Of a stretch of 64,000 bases of DNA, positions 8,790 through 17,915 are shown piece by piece. The notes below the pieces were generated by a model. That model was given only the letters and a program-made list of their open reading frames with translations. It had not been told where the DNA came from and searched no databases. Position 1 is the stretch's first letter; each line of letters begins with the position of its first letter. This stretch comes from Bacteroidales bacterium KA00344 (GTDB lineage Bacteria > Bacteroidota > Bacteroidia > Bacteroidales > Bacteroidaceae), in NCBI GenBank assembly GCA_001552765.1, contig KQ959459.1, forward strand, positions 1-64,000. The letters are read 5' to 3'. Position numbers and translations under genes: made by a program.

Positions 8790-9971
8790 TTATTTTTTCA
8801 TATATGGGTCTGTTCCCAACACCGTTTTGGCCAACCGCTTGGCCTTGTCGCGCAGGAAGTTCATGTCGCTTCCCACCTCGTCGTAGCACAGCACCACGCC
8901 CATGCGGCGGCCAACATGAGCTTGCAACTTGCCAAAGATGCGAACCCGTGCACGGTCTTCGCCGCACACTTCTTCGAGCTGATAATCCAAAGGCATATCG
9001 GACTCGACGGGCGAGAGCACCACCGCCGACACTCCGTGATGTTCCAAGTGGATAGCCGGGATAGGCAAACCCATGACTGCACGGAAGTGCAGTTCAAACT
9101 CGCTGAGGTTGGTACAGTGGCTGAGGGTCACCATACCGGTGTCGTGAGGCCTCGGACTAAGCTCCGAGAAGATGACTTCTCCCTGCTTCGTCAGGAAAAA
9201 CTCTACACCCCAGAGTCCGGCTCCGGTCAGTGCCTTGGTCACTTCGTCGGCCATGTGTTCGGCTGTTTTCAGGGCTTCATTAGGAATTTGGAAAGGCATC
9301 CAGCTTTCGCGGTAATCGCCGCCTTTTTGGACGTGTCCAATCGGAGGGCAAAACAAAGTCGGTCCGTTCTGTTGTGTAATGGTGAGCAATGTGAACTCGG
9401 AATCGAAGTCGATGAACTCTTCGATGATAACCTCCCTCACATCGCCGCGGCCCTCTTCCATCGCCTCGCGGAAAGCTTCTTCCAACTCTTCCTCGTTATG
9501 CACATAACTCTGACCGTGCCCGGAGGATGACATCAGAGGCTTGACCACACACGGATAACCGATTTGGTCGGCGGCATGCTTGAACTCCTCAAAGGTTTTG
9601 GCATAGAAATACTGGGCTGTGCGCAGCCCGAGCTCGCGCGAAGCCAAGTCGCGGATAGCCCTCCGGTTCATCGTATAGTTCACCGCCCGGGCCGAGGGGA
9701 CAACCTGTATGCCCGCCTTTTCGAAGTCGAAAAGGCGCTCGGTGCGAATGGCCTCAATCTCCGGCACAATGATGTCGGGGTGATGCCGCTCCACCACGGC
9801 AGCCAAGGCATCGCCGTCGAGCATGGAAAACACCTCGCATTCGTCGGAGACCTGCATGGCCGGTGCTTCTTTATAATGATCACAAGCCACCACATATTGT
9901 CCGGCTCTCTTGGCCGCAATGGCAAACTCCCTGCCCAGTTCGCCTGAGCCTAATAATAAAATCTTCTTCAT
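8790..9971 (-). CDS. purT: Formate-dependent phosphoribosylglycinamide formyltransferase
   Basis: A 393-residue ATP-grasp enzyme of purine synthesis that makes formyl-GAR from GAR, formate and ATP. The N-terminal nucleotide-binding strand is [31 protein letters not shown], the ATP-grasp lysine region [15 protein letters not shown] and the metal-binding [16 protein letters not shown] are all present. The length matches PurT. It is the first of four tightly spaced genes (4-base gap to fdtA), an odd partner for sugar genes. Like fdtA and the GNAT gene it is G+C-richer than the surroundings. Confidence 0.95.
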   Translation of the reverse strand: MKKILLLGSGELGREFAIAAKRAGQYVVACDHYKEAPAMQVSDECEVFSMLDGDALAAVVERHHPDIIVPEIEAIRTERLFDFEKAGIQVVPSARAVNYTMNRRAIRDLASRELGLRTAQYFYAKTFEEFKHAADQIGYPCVVKPLMSSSGHGQSYVHNEEELEEAFREAMEEGRGDVREVIIEEFIDFDSEFTLLTITQQNGPTLFCPPIGHVQKGGDYRESWMPFQIPNEALKTAEHMADEVTKALTGAGLWGVEFFLTKQGEVIFSELSPRPHDTGMVTLSHCTNLSEFELHFRAVMGLPIPAIHLEHHGVSAVVLSPVESDMPLDYQLEEVCGEDRARVRIFGKLQAHVGRRMGVVLCYDEVGSDMNFLRDKAKRLAKTVLGTDPYMKK

Positions 9972-10000
9972 TTTTACAACGGATGTTCTGTCCTACTATA

Positions 10001-10333
10001 TTAAACTACACCTATTTTCTGTTTTACGGTGTCTGAGAACTCTTGCTGTATCATTTGCCATTCAGGCGTGATGGCTATTTTCCGAAGGTCTTTTGCTATG
10101 ATCTCGTTAATCACTTCCGGCTTCACTCGATGCTTTTTCGCAATATCAGCCAATGGTTTTTGTGGTGTCCCAAACAGGCCATAACAGTCACAAATTATTT
10201 CCTTGTCGAGTGCTCCAAGCATAGTAATCAATATATCCATGTTAGCCTTGTTTTGCTCACTGACCAACAAAACAGAATCGTTCATCAGCTTTAAAAAGTT
10301 ATGTACTTGTTTTGCGTATGCATCCATTGCCAT
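10001..10333 (-). CDS. Small unknown protein with possible helix-turn-helix
   Basis: A 110-residue soluble protein, not recognised. The segment LADIAKKHRVKPEVINEIIAKDLRKI (residues ~61-86) reads like a sigma-region-4 or HTH-type helix pair. There is no signal peptide and no cysteine cluster. It sits 6 bases after the phosphoesterase and 29 before purT in the same direction, so it is probably a member of the minus-strand gene string. Function is unknown. Confidence 0.65.
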   Translation of the reverse strand: MAMDAYAKQVHNFLKLMNDSVLLVSEQNKANMDILITMLGALDKEIICDCYGLFGTPQKPLADIAKKHRVKPEVINEIIAKDLRKIAITPEWQMIQQEFSDTVKQKIGVV

Positions 10334-10339
10334 GTTAGT

Positions 10340-10834
10340 TTAACGTTTACCTAATGTAATAACCTCACAATCGGTGAAATTATTGCCCTCAATGGTCAGC
10401 CTGACAAGTGTTTGTTCCTTGTGCCACCCCGTCTTTCCGGCTGCACCCGGATTGATATGCAACAGATTGAGATGTTTATCCGGCATCACTTTGAGGATGT
10501 GAGAGTGGCCGGAAATGAACAGTTGGGGAGGATTGCTGCGTAGCTCTGTGGCTATCGATCTGTCATATCGGCCGGGATAGCCACCAATGTGGGTCATCAG
10601 CACCTCTATGTTTTCAACCTTAAAACGGAGAAATTCAGGATAGCGCACGCGCAGTTTATCATCATCTATATTACCGTGTACGGCCCGAAAACGTGGCTTC
10701 AAGGCTTCAAAACGATTAGAAACATCTATATTCCCAATATCGCCGGCATGCCATATCTCATCACATTCGGCAAAATAGGTTTCGTATCGATCGTCCCAAT
10801 AACCGTGAGTATCACTGATAATTCCTACTTTCAT
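10340..10834 (-). CDS. YfcE/MJ0936-type metallophosphoesterase
   Basis: A 164-residue calcineurin-like phosphoesterase. The metal-binding motifs appear in order: ISDTHG (residues 6-11), HAGDIG, HGNIDD, THIGG and GHSHI with the closing histidines. It belongs to the small YfcE group, which hydrolyses phosphodiesters in vitro; the physiological substrate is unknown. Its ATG shares one base with the stop of the cytidylate-kinase-like gene upstream (TGATG), a sign of translational coupling. Confidence 0.9.
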   Translation of the reverse strand: MKVGIISDTHGYWDDRYETYFAECDEIWHAGDIGNIDVSNRFEALKPRFRAVHGNIDDDKLRVRYPEFLRFKVENIEVLMTHIGGYPGRYDRSIATELRSNPPQLFISGHSHILKVMPDKHLNLLHINPGAAGKTGWHKEQTLVRLTIEGNNFTDCEVITLGKR

Positions 10835-11493
10835 CAGTCGTTGGATTGATTCCCTAATTTATGATTGCATGGCAAATTAAACCTCTTGCGAATAAAATCG
10901 GCGATAAAACCTGCTGTTGCATCAATTCCTAACAAACTTGAGTTGATGCAAAGATCGTAACTTTCAGAATGTCCCCAATGCTTGCCGGTATAATAATTAT
11001 AATAGGATGCGCGGTTGTCGTCTTGGTGATTGATGTATTTTCGAGCTGTCGCACGGTCGCAATCACATCGTTTACATATACGCTGTATGCGTTGGTCCAT
11101 ACTTGCGGTGATAAAGATATTGACCGTGTTCTTATAGTCGCGCAGCACATAGTCTGCTGTTCTGCCCACAAACACAGAGTTCCCTTCTTGGGCAGCCTTG
11201 CGTATTGCATCACTTTGGAAAAGGTAAAGATTTTCCTGAGAGAAATTATTTTTATAAAAATTGTTCTCGCCAAGCAATGGTACGTGCACATGGAACAAGG
11301 ATTTCAGAAAGCCTTTCTTCTCATCGTTTTGCTCAAAGAACTTCTCACTGAAACCGCTTTCTTTTGCTGCGAGATTAAGCAATTCCTTATCATAGAATGT
11401 ACAGCCAAATTCCTCGGCAAGCCGTTTGGCAATAGCACGGCCACCCGAACCTATCTGACGACCTATGTTAATAATAATTTTGGGGTTGTCCAT
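10834..11493 (-). CDS. Cytidylate kinase-like protein
   Basis: A 219-residue P-loop protein of the cytidylate-kinase-like family found beside, and distinct from, the essential Cmk. The P-loop is GRQIGSGGRAIAKRLAEEFG near the N-terminus. FVGRTADYVLRDY and IFITASMDQRIQRICKR resemble the nucleotide-binding and lid parts of kinases. YDLCINSSLLG near the C-terminus is typical of the family. The substrate is unproven. It follows the MATE gene with a 5-base gap and overlaps the phosphoesterase gene. Confidence 0.8.
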   Translation of the reverse strand: MDNPKIIINIGRQIGSGGRAIAKRLAEEFGCTFYDKELLNLAAKESGFSEKFFEQNDEKKGFLKSLFHVHVPLLGENNFYKNNFSQENLYLFQSDAIRKAAQEGNSVFVGRTADYVLRDYKNTVNIFITASMDQRIQRICKRCDCDRATARKYINHQDDNRASYYNYYTGKHWGHSESYDLCINSSLLGIDATAGFIADFIRKRFNLPCNHKLGNQSND

Positions 11494-11498
11494 AGTGT

Positions 11499-12857
11499 TT
11501 ATTTTAATTGCTTATTGAATTTACTCATGAAGACAAACATAATGCCTGCGGTCACAATGGCCGATGTTAAGTCGGATGCCGGGAGTGAATACCAAACACC
11601 ATCCACCCCGAAGAAATTTGGTAAGACGGCCAAAAGGGGTAACAGGAATAGCAGCTGGCGCGACAGAGAAAGGAATATACTAATCCTGACCTTGCCGATG
11701 CATTGGAAGAAATTGGTTACGACCATTTGGAAGCCAATAACCGGGAAGACCAGCATATTAATGCGAATAGCCTTGACAGACAGCCGAATAAGAGTGTCGT
11801 CTGTAGTAAACATACGAGCACAAAAATTGGGGATAAACATGGCAATGAGCCATCCCACAGTCATGATGCACGTGGCCGTGAGGATAGATAGCTTTAGGAC
11901 GCGCATCAGTCGGTCTGTCTGCTGACTGCCATAGTTATAGCCGGCAATGGGCTGCATCCCTTGATTTACCCCCATGATAAACATTACGAATACCGTACCA
12001 ATGGCATTTGCAATTCCGTATGAGCCGACAGAAAGATCGCCTCCATATTTCACAAACTGATTGTTCATAAAGATAACTACGACACAGGCACACACGTTCA
12101 TGAGAAAAGGAGATATGCCGATGCCAAGGATATTCTTTACAAGGTCGGTCTTCAACTTATAAATGTTGCGCTTAAAATGCAGTATTTGGCTCTTATCGGC
12201 CAGTAAATGTGTCTGATATATAAGTGCAAGCGACTGTGATATGATGGTTGCTAAAGCCGCTCCGCGTATTCCCCATCCCCACCAAAAGATGAAGAACACA
12301 TCCAGCAAGATATTCATCACTACCGTAAAAATAGTGGAATACATGGCCTGACGAGGTTTACCGGCCGATCGCAACACAGCATTCATACCAAAATACATGT
12401 GAGTAATCATGTTTCCGGCAAGAATAACTTGCATGAAATCGCGTGCATAAGATATGGTTTGCAAACTTGCACCAAAGAACAGAAGAATAGGATCAAGGAA
12501 CGCAAGACAAACTACAGCAAACACAAAACCTACGAGAAGATTCAACGTAACAGTGTTGCCCAGCAATTTAATGGCTGTTTGATAATCGCGCTGCCCTAAC
12601 TTTACAGATATGGCTGTAGAGGCTCCCACCCCTACGGCTGCACCGAAGGCAGCGGAAAGGTTCATAAAAGGGAAGGTAATTGCAAGTCCGGAAATAGCCA
12701 TCGCGCCAACTACATGACCAATGAATATACGGTCGATAATATTATACAAAGACGATGCAGTCATCGCAATGATGGCTGGCAGGGCATACTGCAGCAACAA
12801 TTTGCCTACAGGTTTTGTGCCCAATTCTAACGTTGCCTGCTTGTTATCTCTATCCAT
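11499..12857 (-). CDS. MATE-family multidrug efflux transporter
   Basis: Inner-membrane cation/drug antiporter with about 12 hydrophobic helices. Starting at the ATG at 12857 (MDRDNKQATLELG) gives 452 residues. A longer start at 12878 would lie upstream of the -7 box TACTTTTG (minus strand, 12868-12875), so it is disfavoured. Family hallmarks are the two similar halves and the opening LGTKPVGKLLLQYALPAIIAM. It heads a run of eight close minus-strand genes ending at fdtB. Substrate unknown. Confidence 0.92.
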   Translation of the reverse strand: MDRDNKQATLELGTKPVGKLLLQYALPAIIAMTASSLYNIIDRIFIGHVVGAMAISGLAITFPFMNLSAAFGAAVGVGASTAISVKLGQRDYQTAIKLLGNTVTLNLLVGFVFAVVCLAFLDPILLFFGASLQTISYARDFMQVILAGNMITHMYFGMNAVLRSAGKPRQAMYSTIFTVVMNILLDVFFIFWWGWGIRGAALATIISQSLALIYQTHLLADKSQILHFKRNIYKLKTDLVKNILGIGISPFLMNVCACVVVIFMNNQFVKYGGDLSVGSYGIANAIGTVFVMFIMGVNQGMQPIAGYNYGSQQTDRLMRVLKLSILTATCIMTVGWLIAMFIPNFCARMFTTDDTLIRLSVKAIRINMLVFPVIGFQMVVTNFFQCIGKVRISIFLSLSRQLLFLLPLLAVLPNFFGVDGVWYSLPASDLTSAIVTAGIMFVFMSKFNKQLK

Positions 12858-12867
12858 AGGACACCTG

Positions 12868-12875
12868 CAAAAGTA
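12868..12875 (-). promoter_or_regulatory. -7 box of the MATE gene
   Basis: TACTTTTG on the minus strand fits the Bacteroidetes -7 consensus TAnnTTTG, 10 bases before the ATG at 12857. No convincing -33 element was seen, and the leader would be very short. Confidence 0.45.
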
Positions 12876-12884
12876 CAAAAAAGA

Positions 12885-12916
12885 TTTGGAGTTTCGCCTT
12901 TTTCCAACTACTTTTG
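12885..12916 (+). promoter_or_regulatory. Promoter of the subtilase gene
   Basis: TTTG at 12885-12888, 20 bases, then TACTTTTG at 12909-12916. This is a full match to the Bacteroidetes -33/-7 pattern, 25 bases before the ATG at 12942. Confidence 0.7.
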
Positions 12917-12941
12917 CAATGAATACATAGAAAAGATATTA

Positions 12942-14360
12942 ATGAAAAAAACACTACTTATTCTCTTTTTGGCAGTGGGCTCTATGACTGTCCTGGCTCA
13001 ACACAACAGTAAAGTACCCTACCCCGACGGTCAATTTAATATTTTCAGAGTAAGTTTGAAAGACAAGAAAGGATCAGAATACTCTTTGAAACATCCGGAA
13101 AGATTCTTGTCTGAGAAAGCCCTCAAACGAAGAAAAAGACAAAATTTACCCATCGACTCCACAGATCTTCCTCTATCTAAGAAATATATCACCAAACTTA
13201 CAAAGGAAGGATTGCAGATTATTGGTGGCAGCAAATGGAACAATACTGTTCTTATCAAGTCGTCTGAGGCATACCTGACTCCCCAACTGGCTCATTTGCC
13301 ATTTGTTACAAACTGCATAAAAGTGTTCACTGCACCCGACTCTGTCTTTCTTTCACGCATCGATTCTGTCGTTGTGGACTCCGCAGCCATGACAGAAACT
13401 TCCTCCCATCGTTACGGTCGTGGACGACATCAAATAGAAATGCTCAACGGACTCAAGCTGCACGATGCAGGATTTAAGGGCGACGGTATGCTCATTGCTA
13501 TCGTAGACGGAGGCTACATGAATGTAAACCGTATAGATTATTTCAAAAACGTGAACATCATTGGACAGCGTGACTTTGTATATCCTTATACTGCCAATCT
13601 GTATGATGAACTCGATCATGGCACAATGGTACTCTCGGATATTGGTGCTAATGTGGATGGCAAATTTATTGGGACTGCGCCTCACGCTTCATTCATTCTT
13701 TTAAGAAGTGAGGATGGACGCACGGAGAGCTTGGTCGAAGAAGATTATTGGGCACAGGCTGTGGAGTATGCCGACTCTATTGGGGCTGATGTAGTGAACT
13801 CATCACTCGGTTATTCAAGATTCGACGACAAGACTACCAATCATAAATATGTAGAGCAGGACGGCAAAACAACACTTATTTCGCGCACGGCATCCATGAT
13901 AGCCAATAAGGGAATGTTGCTTGTTAACAGTGCCGGTAATGAGGGAATGGGTACATGGAAACGCACAAACTGTCCGGCCGATGCCACCAATATTCTGGCA
14001 GTTGCAGCTCTCAGTGCAGATAGTGTGAATGCCAAGTTCAGCTCTGTAGGCCCCTCGTATGACGGCCGGGTGAAACCGGATGTCGCCGCTCAGGGTGTAA
14101 AATCCACTGTTATTGACGGCTCAGGCGTCATCACTACAGCCAACGGTACTTCGTTTGCCTCTCCCATCACCTGCGGTATGGTGGCGTGTCTGTGGCAGGC
14201 TTTGCCACATAAGACAGCTGTTGAAATAATGAATTTGGTTCGCAGGTCGGCCGATCGCGCTTCGACGCCTGACAATATTTACGGTTATGGCGTACCGGAC
14301 TATTGGAAGGCGTATCAAGAAGGGATAAATGAAAAGGGAAGAGTGAAAAGAAAAGAATGA
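12942..14360 (+). CDS. Secreted subtilisin-family serine protease (S8)
   Basis: A 472-residue exported protease. The signal peptide KKTLLILFLAVGSMTVLAQ is followed by a prodomain-like region to about residue 160. The catalytic triad is visible: D189 in IAIVDGGY, H226 in DHGTMV and S404 in GTSFASP, with oxyanion N333 in NSAGNEG. There is no T9SS C-terminal domain, so it may be periplasmic or exported otherwise. The last ~10 residues (KGRVKRKE) and the bases up to xseA are a purine-rich GAAGAGTGAA-like tract, suggesting the C-terminus was altered by repeat DNA. Confidence 0.9.
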   Translation: MKKTLLILFLAVGSMTVLAQHNSKVPYPDGQFNIFRVSLKDKKGSEYSLKHPERFLSEKALKRRKRQNLPIDSTDLPLSKKYITKLTKEGLQIIGGSKWNNTVLIKSSEAYLTPQLAHLPFVTNCIKVFTAPDSVFLSRIDSVVVDSAAMTETSSHRYGRGRHQIEMLNGLKLHDAGFKGDGMLIAIVDGGYMNVNRIDYFKNVNIIGQRDFVYPYTANLYDELDHGTMVLSDIGANVDGKFIGTAPHASFILLRSEDGRTESLVEEDYWAQAVEYADSIGADVVNSSLGYSRFDDKTTNHKYVEQDGKTTLISRTASMIANKGMLLVNSAGNEGMGTWKRTNCPADATNILAVAALSADSVNAKFSSVGPSYDGRVKPDVAAQGVKSTVIDGSGVITTANGTSFASPITCGMVACLWQALPHKTAVEIMNLVRRSADRASTPDNIYGYGVPDYWKAYQEGINEKGRVKRKE

Positions 14361-14405
14361 AGAATTTAGGAAAGAAAGAATAAATTATTAGGGAAGGGAA
14401 GAATG
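14325..14405 (+). repeat. Purine-rich GAAGAGTGAA-like tract across the subtilase stop codon
   Basis: Nearly all A/G from the last codons of the subtilase gene to the xseA start, with units such as GGGAAGAGTGAAAAG and GAATGAAGAAT. A related tract lies at 28931-28990. It also supplies the ribosome-binding region of xseA. Confidence 0.5.
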
Positions 14406-15701
14406 AGCCACACAACACTTACTCTTTTTGAGCTCAACTCAATTGTACGTGAAGTGCTTGAAACCGCGTTTGATTCCGCTTATTGGGTAGAGGCCGAACT
14501 GTCGGAAGCACGAGAAGTTCGTGGGCATTGCTACATGGAACTTGTGCAGAAAGACTTATTCTCTGCCACTCCCGTAGCACGTGCTTCGGCTAAGTGTTGG
14601 AAGTCTAAATGGTCAAACCTGCGACCTAAATTCGAACGGATTACCGGACAACCATTTCATGCGGGCATGAAAGTGATGCTATTGGTAACGGCCAATTTTC
14701 ACGAAGCTTATGGCTTTTCATGGATTGTACAGGACATTGATCCTACCTACACAATGGGTGATATGGCTCGCAAACGACTCCAAATCATTCGACAACTCCA
14801 AGAACAGGGTGTCTTTGAAATGCAGAAAGGGCTGACCATTCCTAAGTTTGCTCAGCGCATAGCTGTCATATCCAGTGAAAATGCAGCAGGATATGGCGAT
14901 TTCTGTAATCAGCTTGAAGCCAACGATTACGGCTTTAAGTTCTACACAAAACTGTTTCCTGCCACCATGCAGGGGGAACAAGTTGAACCGACCATCATAG
15001 CTGCTCTCAATCAAATCAATCTTCATGTGGACCGCTTCGATGTGGTAGTGATCATCCGTGGCGGTGGTGCCACAGCCGATATGAGTGGCTTCGACACATT
15101 AACGTTGGCTGAAAATGTTGCTAATTTCCCACTGCCCATCATAACGGGCATTGGACATGAACGTGATGAAAGCGTCTTAGACATGGTTTCCAACATTCGA
15201 GTAAAGACACCTACGGCAGCAGCAGCCTATCTCATAGACAATTTAGCTGATGTATGGTCACTGATAGAAGACTGTCAAAACCATATCACTACCTACGTAA
15301 AATATCGTATGGAACAGGAACGTAACCGTCTCACACGATGCTCCGAACACATCCCCATGCTATTCTCTTTAGTAAAGACCAGACAGGAAGCACGACTCCA
15401 GCAGCTGTCCGTACAAATGGTGACGCATATCAATAACTATCTTTCCCTATGTCGGCATCGTCTGCAACTCATCAGCACAAGCATCCATCCTGCTGTCGAA
15501 CATCGTATTCTCAAAGAATCAAATCATATTGAGCAACTCGACATAATGCTTAAATCCCTTGACCCTCAGATTCTTTTGAAACGTGGCTATAGTATTACAA
15601 TGTACAATGGGAAAAGTGTTCGTGATGCTTCGAAACTCCAAAAGGGAAATGAAATAGAAACTCTTGTGGAGCATGGAAAAATTATATCCGTAGTGAAATA
15701 A
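14403..15701 (+). CDS. xseA: Exodeoxyribonuclease VII large subunit
   Basis: A 432-residue catalytic subunit of ExoVII, which digests single-stranded DNA from both ends. An OB-fold occupies residues 1-110 (YWVEAELSEAREVRGHCYMEL). The catalytic core contains IAVISSENAAGYGDF, VVIIRGGGATADMSGFD, LPIITGIGHERDESVLD and VKTPTAAAAYLID, the standard XseA blocks. A coiled-coil region follows, with the C-terminal LKRGYSITMYNGKSV segment. The XseB subunit gene follows 43 bases downstream. Confidence 0.95.
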   Translation: MSHTTLTLFELNSIVREVLETAFDSAYWVEAELSEAREVRGHCYMELVQKDLFSATPVARASAKCWKSKWSNLRPKFERITGQPFHAGMKVMLLVTANFHEAYGFSWIVQDIDPTYTMGDMARKRLQIIRQLQEQGVFEMQKGLTIPKFAQRIAVISSENAAGYGDFCNQLEANDYGFKFYTKLFPATMQGEQVEPTIIAALNQINLHVDRFDVVVIIRGGGATADMSGFDTLTLAENVANFPLPIITGIGHERDESVLDMVSNIRVKTPTAAAAYLIDNLADVWSLIEDCQNHITTYVKYRMEQERNRLTRCSEHIPMLFSLVKTRQEARLQQLSVQMVTHINNYLSLCRHRLQLISTSIHPAVEHRILKESNHIEQLDIMLKSLDPQILLKRGYSITMYNGKSVRDASKLQKGNEIETLVEHGKIISVVK

Positions 15702-15744
15702 AATTATATGAACGTAACAAAATACTAAAATTCAAAACGCACAA

Positions 15745-15936
15745 ATGGCTACAGAAACGAAATATGAAGATGCTGTCCGTCAGCTGGAAAATATTGTTGA
15801 GAAGCTGGAAAACAATGAATTGGGCATCGACGAAATGTCCAAACAACTAAAGAAAGCACAACAACTCATCAAACTGTGTAAAGACCGGCTAACCAAAACC
15901 GATGCTGAAATACAGAAAATATTGACAGACAATTAG
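15745..15936 (+). CDS. xseB: Exodeoxyribonuclease VII small subunit
   Basis: A 63-residue helical subunit that coats the coiled coil of XseA. The family signature YEDAVRQLENIVEKLENNEL is followed by LKKAQQLIKLCKDRL. Length and position just after xseA are typical, and the two are almost certainly co-transcribed. Confidence 0.95.
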   Translation: MATETKYEDAVRQLENIVEKLENNELGIDEMSKQLKKAQQLIKLCKDRLTKTDAEIQKILTDN

Positions 15937-15952
15937 AATTTATATACAAAAA

Positions 15953-15984
15953 GTTGCAAAGTATTGTTATTATTTGTAATTTTG
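15953..15984 (+). promoter_or_regulatory. Promoter of ilvE
   Basis: GTTG at 15953-15956, 20 bases, then TAATTTTG at 15977-15984. It fits the -33/-7 pattern and lies 40 bases before the ATG at 16024. Confidence 0.6.
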
Positions 15985-16023
15985 CAATAAATCAGCAGCA
16001 TCTGCTTTAAAATTTAAATCATT

Positions 16024-17040
16024 ATGAAAGAATTGGATTGGGCTAATTTATCTTTCGGTTACATGAAGACCGACTACAACGTACGTTGCAACTATCGTGA
16101 TGGAAAATGGGGCGAGATAGAGGTGAGTTCAGACGAGTATCTCAACCTGCACATGGCAGCAACCTGCCTGCACTATGGGCAGGAGGCTTTTGAGGGACTT
16201 AAGGCCTACCGCTGCCCCGATGGCAAAGTGCGCATCTTTAGAGTAGAAGACAACGCAGCCCGTCTGCAAAGTACCTGTCGTGGCATTCTCATGCCTGAAG
16301 TTCCTACAGAGCTCTTTGTAGAAATGGTTAAGAAGGTGGTACGTCTCAATCAGGAGTATATTCCTACCTATGAGAGCGGTGCCACGCTTTATATTCGCCC
16401 ACTTCTCATTGGTACTAGCGCTCAAGTGGGTGTGCATCCGGCATCAGAATATTGCTTTCTAATCTTCGTAACTCCTGTTGGTCCCTACTTCAAGGGAGGT
16501 TTTTCGAGCAATCCTTACGTTATCATCCGTGACTATGACCGTGCTGCTCCGCTTGGCACCGGTATATATAAAGTAGGTGGAAACTATGCAGCCTCTTTAA
16601 AAGCCAATTCCATTGCTCACGAAAAAGGATATGCCAGCGAGTTCTATCTCGACTCCAAGGAAAAGAAATATGTAGACGAATGTGGTGCGGCGAACTTCTT
16701 TGGCATCAAAAACAATACCTATGTCACACCAAAATCGAGTTCTATTCTACCCTCCATCACCAACAAGAGCCTCATGCAAATAGCTGAAGACCTCGGATTG
16801 AAAGTGGAACGCAGGCCTATACCGGAAGAAGAACTCGAAACCTTCGAAGAGGCCGGAGCCTGCGGTACGGCAGCCGTTATCTCACCTATTTCCTATCTTG
16901 ACGACATCGAAACCGGCAAACGCTACGATTTCGGAGAGAAACCTGGACCTTGGTCTAAGAAACTCTACGACACCCTTCGAGGCATCCAATACGGCACTGT
17001 TGAGGATAAGCACGGTTGGACCACTGTAGTCATTGAATAA
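16024..17040 (+). CDS. ilvE: Branched-chain amino acid aminotransferase
   Basis: A 338-residue fold-type IV PLP enzyme for the last step of valine, leucine and isoleucine synthesis. Motifs are CLHYGQEAFEGLKAY, the PLP-lysine segment GIYKVGGNYAASLKA, EFYLDSKEKKYVDECGAANFF and EEAGACGTAAVISPI. The size matches bacterial IlvE of the eukaryote-like branch. It has its own promoter and a strong terminator downstream (17059-17092), so it is probably monocistronic. Confidence 0.95.
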   Translation: MKELDWANLSFGYMKTDYNVRCNYRDGKWGEIEVSSDEYLNLHMAATCLHYGQEAFEGLKAYRCPDGKVRIFRVEDNAARLQSTCRGILMPEVPTELFVEMVKKVVRLNQEYIPTYESGATLYIRPLLIGTSAQVGVHPASEYCFLIFVTPVGPYFKGGFSSNPYVIIRDYDRAAPLGTGIYKVGGNYAASLKANSIAHEKGYASEFYLDSKEKKYVDECGAANFFGIKNNTYVTPKSSSILPSITNKSLMQIAEDLGLKVERRPIPEEELETFEEAGACGTAAVISPISYLDDIETGKRYDFGEKPGPWSKKLYDTLRGIQYGTVEDKHGWTTVVIE

Positions 17041-17058
17041 ACGGATATATTATTATAT

Positions 17059-17096
17059 AAGTTGTTTTACCTTTAGCTGGTAAGACAACTTTTTTA
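17059..17096 (+). terminator. Terminator after ilvE
   Basis: A 13-pair stem (AAGTTGTTTTACC with GGTAAGACAACTT, one G-U) followed by a run of six T, 18 bases after the ilvE stop. Confidence 0.85.
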
Positions 17097-17116
17097 TTAA
17101 CCTAAAATTTAAAATA

Positions 17117-17749
17117 ATGGGAACTACAAATGATTACAAAAACCGGGCGCTCGCATCGCTCGATTCCAGATGGACAACACCTGTTCTCTGTACACTGGTT
17201 TACTATTTGATCTTTCTTGCTATTAGTATTATGACTAATACTCAAGGTGAAGACATCGGCGCAAACACGTTCTCAATAGTGCTCTATATCGCCGCCATAC
17301 CGCTGGCATGGTCGTTAAGCGTGTTGTTTCTGGATTTGATACGCGGGGAGCAGGTTTCCGTCAGTTCTCTATTTCGCGGATACAAAAAACCTTGGTGGAG
17401 CAAGAGTTTGCTTATTCCATTGCTTGTTGGCATCTACACTTTACTCTGGACGATGCTGTTCATCATCCCCGGTTTTATTAAAAGCTACTCTTATGCCATG
17501 ACCCACTTTGTCTACAGAGACAACCAGGAAATGGGTTGCGATGCAGCCATAGAGGAAAGTATGAGACTCATGGATGGCCACAAGATGGACTTGTTTATTC
17601 TCGACTTGAGTTTCATCGGGTGGCTGTTGCTTTCCATTCTCACACTAGGCATTGGTCTGCTGTGGCTGGTTCCTTATGTGCAAGCCGCTCATGCACATTT
17701 CTATGAAGACTTAATTCGTGAACGGGGAGCATCCGTTCAGCAGATATAA
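17117..17749 (+). CDS. DUF975-like integral membrane protein
   Basis: A 210-residue membrane protein with about five hydrophobic segments. The pattern SLFRGYKKPWW, PGFIKSYSYAMTHFVYRDN and CDAAIEESMRLMDGHKMDLF is characteristic of the DUF975 family (short amphipathic segments between helices, then a conserved SMRLMDGHK motif). Function is unknown. It begins just after the ilvE terminator. No good promoter box was seen. Confidence 0.8.
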   Translation: MGTTNDYKNRALASLDSRWTTPVLCTLVYYLIFLAISIMTNTQGEDIGANTFSIVLYIAAIPLAWSLSVLFLDLIRGEQVSVSSLFRGYKKPWWSKSLLIPLLVGIYTLLWTMLFIIPGFIKSYSYAMTHFVYRDNQEMGCDAAIEESMRLMDGHKMDLFILDLSFIGWLLLSILTLGIGLLWLVPYVQAAHAHFYEDLIRERGASVQQI

Positions 17750-17779
17750 TCCCTTCTTTGATTAAAAGATACCTGTGTT

Positions 17780-17834
17780 ACGCTGTGGCTCACCGACCGG
17801 ATTACCATAACATTCTTTCAGTGAGTTACAGCGT
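17780..17834 (+). other. Hairpin downstream of the DUF975 gene
   Basis: ACGCTGTGGCTCACCGA (17780-17796) pairs with TCAGTGAGTTACAGCGT (17818-17834) using two G-U pairs and one mismatch. There is no T-tract worth the name, so a terminator function is only possible. Confidence 0.4.
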
Positions 17835-17915
17835 TTTCGTATAGACAAGCTGATATTCTTACCTTTTCGGCTGCGTGAATTTAGGTGATTATAGATTATC
17901 ACAATCCGGAACAAC

